This document shows, piece after piece, positions 57,196-64,000 of a stretch of DNA of 64,000 nt; position 1 is the stretch's first letter, and every line of letters starts with the position of its first letter. The position numbers and the translations under genes were made by a program. A model generated the notes under the pieces. It made no database searches. It was not told the origin of the DNA and worked only from the letters and a program-made list of their open reading frames with translations. The DNA comes from Molanna angustata. Taxonomy: Eukaryota > Arthropoda > Insecta > Trichoptera > Molannidae. Location: NCBI GenBank assembly GCA_963576475.1, contig OY754964.1:9091986-9155985 (forward strand), given 5' to 3'.

Positions 57196-57944
57196 TTTGT
57201 CAAAAGTAAGTAAGGAAAGTATATATTTATTAATTAAATACTACTTATTTGGACTACCTGGTGACCAACTCCTATCTTGAGTAATTGTCAATCTTGTTTA
57301 GGAAGTTGCCACATTTGCAATTTTATAGAAAAAATGGAAATAATGATTGCATTACATCCCAACTTTCTATTTGGTACATCTTTGACAGGAGTAGATGGTG
57401 TTGATACATACATAATATTATGGTGCTTTTCTAATTGTCTATCATCGATGGTAAAACACCGTTCATAAAGAACGATATATCGATGTTTTGCAAACATGAT
57501 TGTATCGTTTACATCCCTAGCCCATCCCTATAAAGCTTCTACTCACTTGCTTTCTGTACAGATCGGGGGAAGTTGGCGCAATGTAATCACTTGTTGAGGA
57601 CCAAGTAAACCAACTAACTAGCTAACAAGGTCCCCTATATAAGTATTATCCTATTGAGCTATGCAATGCGAGGGGCCATTTCAAGGGAACACTTAAGTCT
57701 TGAGGAAATGCTGAGTAATTAATCAGCGATACGTGTTGATCAATGTGAGTACATTGAAACTATTGCTGTTGGATTACATATTATTAACACTGATCGGAAC
57801 ATTTTTCATGACTATAAAAAATGAAATTGAAAATAATCGGTCATAACAACTTATTTTAATTCATAATTTTTTTTTATCTCACATGTTATGCGTCCTATTG
57901 AAGAAATGGTCACTACGAAACAAATCGTAACAAAAGGTACCTAC

Positions 57945-58250
57945 CAGTAGAGAAATTGCTTATAGAAGCCGAAAATCTTGGCTTGCCTATGAATATTATG
58001 TTAAAAAATACAAGATCTGTAATTTTTTGTCTGTTTCATTGAAACCATTCTACAAGATTAAAAATTGATCCGATTGTAGATACGATGCTTGACAGGCCCA
58101 CAAACGTAAATATTATTTTGGCATGTGATTTTAAAGTATTTTTCTTATTGCCATTCAAATGAAAACGATGCTAAAAAAACATTAAATTTTCGACATTTCC
58201 CAATTTTCTTTTAGGGCTTGCCTAGTCCGAAGGCTCTAGGCACGCCCCTG
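57945..58250 (+). mobile_element. hAT-like MITE, family I, copy 3
   Basis: 306 bp starting CAGTAGAGAAATTGC and ending ACGCCCCTG, flanked by a perfect 8-bp duplication GTACCTAC (57937-57944 and 58251-58258). It shares the block TATAGAAGCCGAAAATCTTG and TAGTCCGAAGG with the other copies. Confidence 0.88.
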
Positions 58251-59303
58251 GTACCTACTCACTAGATTTTGATTTTTTATGTATCATACAGTTTCCGTGC
58301 ATACTATCTATGTAGATATATTTTAGAAAGATAAATCAATCAGAATCGTAAGACACACAGCTTGAATATAACATAAAAGTTCGCTGCCAACACCATGTGT
58401 TACTTCATAGCTCAACCATTTCTCAATTCAAGCCTCATTGCTCATCATATAATATTTTTTTTGTCGAATGACGAAAATAAAATCCGAATGTAGCTATTTT
58501 CGTGATAAAATATTGCATGAAAAGTAGATACATACTATAAAACCATATACTTACAATATTGAAAAATCTTCCAAAATACTGTGTTAAATAATCAACTTAA
58601 TACATTTTAATTTTGAAAGAAAAAATATCATCAAAAATACATCGTTAAAATCAGTGGTAAATATTGCACAATGAAAATATATCTATAGAACCATGAACGT
58701 AACGGGAAACTCATTAACGGGAAAAAATACCTTTCTTTAAATGTCTTACCTTTTAGAATCTTTCATAAATCAGAATATGTTGATGTTAATTAAATCAACG
58801 TCCAGATTAAATATAATCAATAAAAAAATTGTGACCGCTTTGGCAATTGAACACAACTCTATATATCTAACTAATTTACTCATTAAATCCAACATACAAT
58901 GATTAGATAAACAGATGGATTGGCGAGAGTTTGATTGTTTGCATTACTTCCGTTTATAAATGTAATCTTTAGTATTTATTTACTTTTTTAGTAGCTACTT
59001 AGGTGAAGATTTATCGACCAGGTCAAGAAAGCTTCCAACTCCGCGATTAGGTATATTAAAGAGAGAGGTATATTAAAGAAAATATTCTATAGTTTTCGAA
59101 GAAAATAGTACGAAGAGAGTTTAGTTTGCTAGTTAATCGTGCAAAATGTTAGCGACTTATGACTGGAGGGATTCTGTTCTCAGAATGTAGGTAATGGACC
59201 GGAATGTTCTGGAAAAGACAAGACAAATGATGAATGCTATGAAATATCTAATATTATTTTCAACTTACATACTTTTTTCTTATATCATCTCTGCATTACA
59301 CCA

Positions 59304-59331
59304 GATACATATATATATATATATATATATA
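59304..59331 (+). repeat. Microsatellite (AT)n
   Basis: Uninterrupted run of AT repeats. Confidence 0.95.
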
Positions 59332-60329
59332 CCTTTGTTTGAGTAGAGTCAAACTGAATTATCTTTAATACCTACTCTTAAACATTTTAATACAGTCAAA
59401 AGGGAAACTACGTGAAGAAATTAACAAGAAATGGAATTGATGTTATTAATCTGTCATTTCTGAAAAACTTATTTCCATCTGCTTAAAAATTTGTCACCCA
59501 AAATAACCTAAACGAATACTTGCGCAGTAAAAAAATCCTATATTATGATGATTTGGTGTATTTCATAAAAATTTGCACTACTTTGGTTCTGATTAAAATA
59601 TCTTTTGATAGTCAATTAATGGTGCAGGTATGCAATGTTCGCGGGATTGTGTAAATAATTCACTTTTTAGATAAGAATCTACGTCCTTGTATAATAATAT
59701 TAATATTTTGAACAGTATTTTTGTGGTTTGCGGTTTATTTAAGAAAGTTTTTACTTTATTAACCTGGGTACATACTTATATACATAACATATTTAGCATA
59801 ATCCATTTAGTTCGGGACAATGATTGTAAAAAAAATATTCAAAAAAAATCCTTAACTGTAAATAGGTCAAAAATTTATCTGAATTTATATTTAAAATTGC
59901 GAATTACATCAAATAACAGAAACAAAAGTCCTATAAAACAATAACTTTTCATGAATCATTAAATACCGTTTGAATTTTACTTTGGAGTTCTTTGATCTAA
60001 ATGTCCATTGCTTACATCAATAGAAATAACGTATTTTTTTTTTGAAATTGTACCTTCCTATAGTCAGGCAGGGTTTGTTTTCAACTTTTACATTTCCAAC
60101 GCCAAAACGACGTATATTTTATGACAAATTGAATACTACTTACTAACAAGTAGGTAATCATTCTCTCAAGATTATAATATATAACCTCGTCTTGTATCGT
60201 CCTACCTCCTTCCTACAGTGAGAAGTGAAAAACAATATTGACCAATGAAGACAAGATTAATATAATGACGTGTGATAAATACCCAGTGATAGTAATTGAT
60301 TGTATTGGCCGTGGCGTCATATTGTAGAG

Positions 60330-60455
60330 ACCACGTGACTTATGTCCCACCTACCCCCTCCCTGGTCTCTGATTTCACCCCCTCATCCAACCTTCGCCCT
60401 CCCAAAGCTAGACAGACCCTGCTCTCTACTGCTACGAAACATCTGACACCGTTAT
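60330..60455. other. C-rich patch, unassigned
   Basis: GACCACGTGACTTATGTCCC, CCTACCCCCTCCCTGG and CACCCCCTCATCCAACCTTC stand out from the AT-rich flanks. It includes an E-box CACGTG. No coding frame recognised. Confidence 0.3.
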
Positions 60456-60532
60456 GATTTTTTCGCATGAATTACGATATCGGAGAGGAAATTCAGGGCT
60501 ATCAAACATGTTACATGTTTACATATAATATC

Positions 60533-60590
60533 TTACATCATGTCGAGCCCTTATAGGGATAGGCAGAGAGAGATATTACATGCCATATAG
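60533..60590 (-). mobile_element. LINE family F, 3' tail fragment
   Basis: CATGTCGAGCCCTTATAGGG followed by ATAGGCAGAGAGAGATATTA is a decayed version of the family F 3' end in reverse. Confidence 0.45.
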
Positions 60591-60667
60591 GGAAAATGTA
60601 TGTAAAATATCACAGGAAAAATTAGCCATACATCGTGTGGAAAATAAAATCTTTTACTACAGGAATT

Positions 60668-61430
60668 TTTTTTATTTATTTATTTATACATCTTTTTGTA
60701 CATAATATAAACAAATATAATTGTACACTGGCGGGCTTATTGCCATTAGGCAATTTCTTCCAACCAACCAGATTACAAAGTATGACAACATTGTGTATGT
60801 ACAACAGCAAATAAAAAAGAGTAAAAGAAATCAAAGAAAATACGTATAACACTTAAATACTATTAAAAAAAAAAAAAATTATAATTCATAGCAAGAAAAA
60901 GGATATGGTAAGGACAGGAGAGGAAATCGGGATCAGGTGTTCAAGGATAAATATTCCTTCTTTAGTTTTTTCTTGAAAATACTAAGTGAGTTAGACGACG
61001 CAATATCCGGACTAAGGCTATTCCATAATCTTGCTGATTGTACTTCGAACGAAGAGCTGAGAAATTCTGTATTATGGATAGGTATGGAAAGTGTTGTACA
61101 TTCAGCAGATCGGAGTGGAAGTCCATGACTGGATAAATAAGTGAATTTGCTTTTGAGGTACTGTGGCAGGTTTGGGTTCGAGAGAATATTGTACAATAGT
61201 GACAAAATGTGTATATTGCGCCGCTGGCGTATCCTGGGCTAACAAAGAAGATTGCGGTAAGGTGATATGCGATCAAATTTTTTCAACCCAAAGATGAATC
61301 TGATACATATATTCTGAAGACGTTCAAGTTTATTGAGATGCACTTCATTTGCATCCAAGTAGCATACATCGGCATAATCAAGCAATGGAAGAAGAAGTGA
61401 TTGAGCAAGAATTGAATCCTAGTAAAATAT
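60668..61430 (-). pseudogene. CR1/Jockey-like LINE family E, 3' part with UTR
   Basis: Minus-strand coding reads SLLLPLLDYADVCYLDANEV, then LNKLERLQNICIRFIFGLKK, one in-frame stop, RIRQRRNIHILSLLYNILSN, then SHGLPLRSAECTTLSIPIHN and FEVQSARLWNSLSPDIA to a lysine-rich end and stop at 60933. This is the end of the RT and C-terminal domain of a CR1-like ORF2. The 3' UTR (60668-60930) carries CTGGTTGGTTGGAAGAAATT, GGCAATAAGCCCGCCAGTGT and a (TAAA)n end. It is 5'-truncated and carries at least one stop. Confidence 0.9.
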
Positions 61431-62659
61431 ACAAAAGATCGACGATTGATATTAGAAAAATTGTAGGAATAAATAAAAAAAAACGAAAATAAAATTTATC
61501 TTTATAAAACAAACTGCAGGGCTACTTATGAAGTAGATTTATATAAGAATTCGACTTGAGAAATCTTTTGAAATTAATGATAATTTCATACTAAATTTTG
61601 ATCTTAACGATTTTTTGTGATTCAATGTAGATTAACATTAAGATAAGATTATGACCAAGAACTGATTTATACATTTTTAAGATTCAGACAACAAAAGAAC
61701 TTATTAAGATCCTTTCATGCTGTTCCATGAAACAAAGAAGTATAATAGAAATAAATTATATTAAGAAAGTTTACATTTAAGTAATTCACGTTTCATACTT
61801 AGGTACATATTTGTTTTGTTCTATAAAAATGATAACTAGCTTTTTTGTTTTGTTTTTCTAGCTATAATGTTTCTCTTTTTATCTGTTTGTGCTTAGTTAT
61901 ATATTTTATAGTATTGCTTTCCTTTTTGTTTTCTTTTGTAAATATCTTTAATTTTTTTTTCTTTTTTGTGATCTTTGTTTCTATTGTATCTCTTCATTTT
62001 TATGTAGATCTTTTAAGGTATTTTCATTCCCTTAGAAATTTGTACGCCAACTTTTAATGCAGGATGTGGCCTCTTGTAATTGGCTGACCAGTTTTGTAAT
62101 AGCTTACCCTTATTTTATGGAACTATGATTTATAATAACTTGTTAGCTGTAAGTGGTCCTTTATAAAAAATAATTAAGTATATACTACTTATACTCATTT
62201 TATTAAGCTTCATCGATACGCATTACACATTTATATTTGTAAAAAATCCATTTAGTTTTTTTTTTAATAAATAATCAAAAGCATTCCTCATCCCTGTCTC
62301 ATGAAGTCGGTTAGTACATGTGCTATCAAATGACAAATGTCAAGCAATTACAAACAGTCCAATGGTATTTTGAGTTATGTTGGGGTAACCTGAACCACCT
62401 CATCTCCCACATCCCCTCAGATACGGTCATGTGACCCCAATACTGACCTCTCTGGACCCCACAGCAAAGACTCATTTGTCCCACTTGTAACATGTTTTCG
62501 CTGTGAAATAATGTTAGATAATAATATGTTGGCATTAATTTATTTCACGAGTGTCAACATAATAAATATTTGTGCTGCATATTAAGTAGTGATAACACTC
62601 TTTATGTTATTTATTTAATATCGGATACAGACAGTTATTTAGATACATTTTGGTAATAA
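61431..62659. other. Upstream region, one GC-richer patch
   Basis: AT-rich, with T-rich hydrophobic frames at 61845-62057 that reflect composition. A GC-richer patch at 62380-62500 has splice-like borders on the minus strand but an incompatible phase. Confidence 0.45.
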
Positions 62660-63212
62660 AACGTAAAACATTAACAGTAAAGTTCCCAGTCAGAATACAA
62701 TTGAATTATTTTTGTATTGGATTCATACATTACCCTGACACTTCCACACAAGATCAATTTCACTTCATCTCAGAACACGGGTTGTCTCTTCGTTCAAATA
62801 CTGAAAGAACGCTCAGTATCCCAGTACACAATGCTTCCTTTTTCACCACATCTTTCTCCGTATAAGTAGCTCGTCTTTGGAATCTCATCCCATCGCAACT
62901 TTGAGTTTCATTATCGCTTCCCAACTTCAAAATAAATCAGAAAAATCATTTCCTTACACATCACACTTAAATTTGTCTCCTTATCCTTTCCTTGTCCCCC
63001 CCTCTCCTGTCCCCTCCGTTTTTTCATTGTTTTTGTTTTATGTGTATTTATTTTTTCATTATATATTTTATTCATATAAATTGTTGGTACGTATCATAAA
63101 AACAATTTGCTTCACCAAATGAATATGGTTAGTAGGAATATATTGCCATTTGGCAATAAGCCCGCCATTGTGCACATGTGCTCAGAATGTTTTAAATAAA
63201 TAAATAAATAAA
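62660..63212 (+). pseudogene. CR1/Jockey-like LINE family E, plus-strand copy 2
   Basis: Reads DQFHFISEHGLSLRSNTERT, LSIPVHNASFFTTSFSV, then a stop and frame change, LWNLIPSQLRVSLSLPNFK. This parallels the coding end of the 60.7-kb copy. The 3' UTR holds ATATTGCCATTTGGCAATAA, GCCCGCCATTGTGCAC and an (AAAT)n tail at 63190-63212. Confidence 0.85.
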
Positions 63213-63679
63213 GATATTTATGTAGTCAGTAAGTAGTCTTTACAATAAGAATGCAATATTATTATTTTGTATTCTCATTGTAAACTATATAACTAACCAC
63301 TGTTCCTGTCCGAGAGAAGCCAAGATTTGACGATAAATTTACAACTTTTTTCTGATAGAATTGTTTATAAAAAACTAATCAATTCTATGTGAGGGCACAA
63401 AAATTTAACAAAAAAATATTAGAACGGAATTAAGAGTGTGCAATCTCAATCTTATATCCGATGAGAATTTGATGTGAAATGTATGCTTAAAATTCTGATA
63501 TAATAACTCTCTACTATACTATATCACAAAGGTAATATTATTGAGTATATAATAGTCTAGAATTTGATATAGCTGACCATTTTTCTTTATGATAAACGAA
63601 GATTTTCTCATGTTTCAAAATAATTTCATTCAGTTTAGATAAATCTAAAAAGGATAATTTTATTCATACAAATGGGGTT

Positions 63680-64000
63680 ATATGTAGTTAATCCAACTGT
63701 CGATTTGTTCAGGAGAACTTTGTTCTCTTAACATATCGACAATGTATCAAGCCAGAATACGCGAGAATTGTATGGAGAGGTCTACTTTTTTCACGGCTTT
63801 TCCAACTTTGAAGTCAAAAAACACCAACTTAGAGGCTTCGCAGCATATATGTTCCATACACGGATTTACTCAGAATTCGGAGTAGAACATTTCGTGTGTC
63901 TGTGTGTGTGTGTGTGTCTGTGTGTGTGTGTGTGTATGTCTGTGTGTGTGTGTGTGTGTCCGTCCCCCCCTTATAACTTTTGATCCGCTCAATTTACAGA
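63680..64000 (-). mobile_element. Dispersed repeat family C, copy 2 (cut by window edge)
   Basis: Reverse-strand copy that runs off the right edge. The GT-rich microsatellite is far longer than in copy 1, while the flanking blocks (TTGAAGTCAAAAAACACCAA, ACTTTTGATCCGCTCAATTT) remain alike. Confidence 0.8.
63893..63962 (+). repeat. Microsatellite (GT)n with interspersed TCTGTG
   Basis: About 70 bp of GT repeats broken by TCTG steps, internal to repeat C copy 2. Confidence 0.95.

Larger units (their letters stand above)
58260..60530. other. Upstream region, mostly unstructured
   Basis: Only an (AT)n microsatellite and a C-rich patch stand out. Confidence 0.5.

Noticed and set aside
62326..62535. 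Minus-strand frame with CACAG acceptor-like and GTCAGT donor-like borders, considered as the missing PR exon
   Set aside because: Its end phase does not match the phase-0 start of the 42.4-kb exon, and no PR-domain motif is present.

Overview
This is a stretch of insect nuclear genome, most likely from a moth or butterfly. It is AT-rich and intron-like, with many short TACCTAC runs, 5'-truncated insect-type LINEs, tRNA-derived SINEs and small DNA transposons. There are no bacterial-style operons. The lepidopteran assignment is an inference from composition and repeat style.

Host genes. Three minus-strand exons (42286-42414, 41067-41190, 9801-9909) join in frame (phases 0, 0, 1, 2) with good GT/AG sites. 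They encode most of a PR/SET domain, an acidic linker and the first half of a C2H2 zinc finger. The order and the RC..CD.LFQ finger fit the PRDM3/PRDM16 (MECOM) class, which is hamlet (ham) in insects. The 5' exons and the remaining zinc-finger exons are not seen; the fingers should lie beyond the left edge. Most of the window is therefore intron of this gene, including one intron of about 31 kb. A complete tRNA-Gly(GCC) gene lies on the same strand about 0.8 kb upstream of the first recognised exon.

Mobile DNA. The largest insertion is a complete-ended BEL/Pao LTR retrotransposon at 13559-19186, with 388/392 bp LTRs, a TTACC duplication, a tRNA-Tyr-like primer site and a polypurine tract. 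Its pol is internally deleted: a protease-like and partial RT region remain, and there is no YxDD box or integrase. Its gag-like part carries about nine His/Pro repeats. Other families are: a CR1/Jockey-like LINE (60.7-61.4 and 62.7-63.2 kb, plus 3' ends elsewhere) whose 3' tail resembles that of a tRNA-derived SINE (5.3, 19.7 kb); a second LINE family with a GTGATGGTATGTATG-type tail (20.2, 48.4, 55.0, 57.0 kb); other LINE C-terminal remnants (11.9, 19.4, 27.3, 38.7, 46.2 kb); a three-copy hAT-like MITE with 8-bp duplications (38.2, 44.4, 57.9 kb); a 767-bp Harbinger-like element (50.7 kb); hairpin MITEs (12.4, 33.1, 40.4 kb); and several unnamed dispersed repeats.

Layout: 1-9.8 kb downstream intron with dispersed repeats; 9.8-9.9 kb zinc-finger exon; 9.9-41.1 kb large intron with the BEL element and many LINE/SINE fragments; 41.1-42.4 kb PR-domain exons; 42.4-64 kb upstream intron or 5' region with the tRNA gene and dense transposon remnants. 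No CRISPR array, rRNA or autonomous intact transposon was found.
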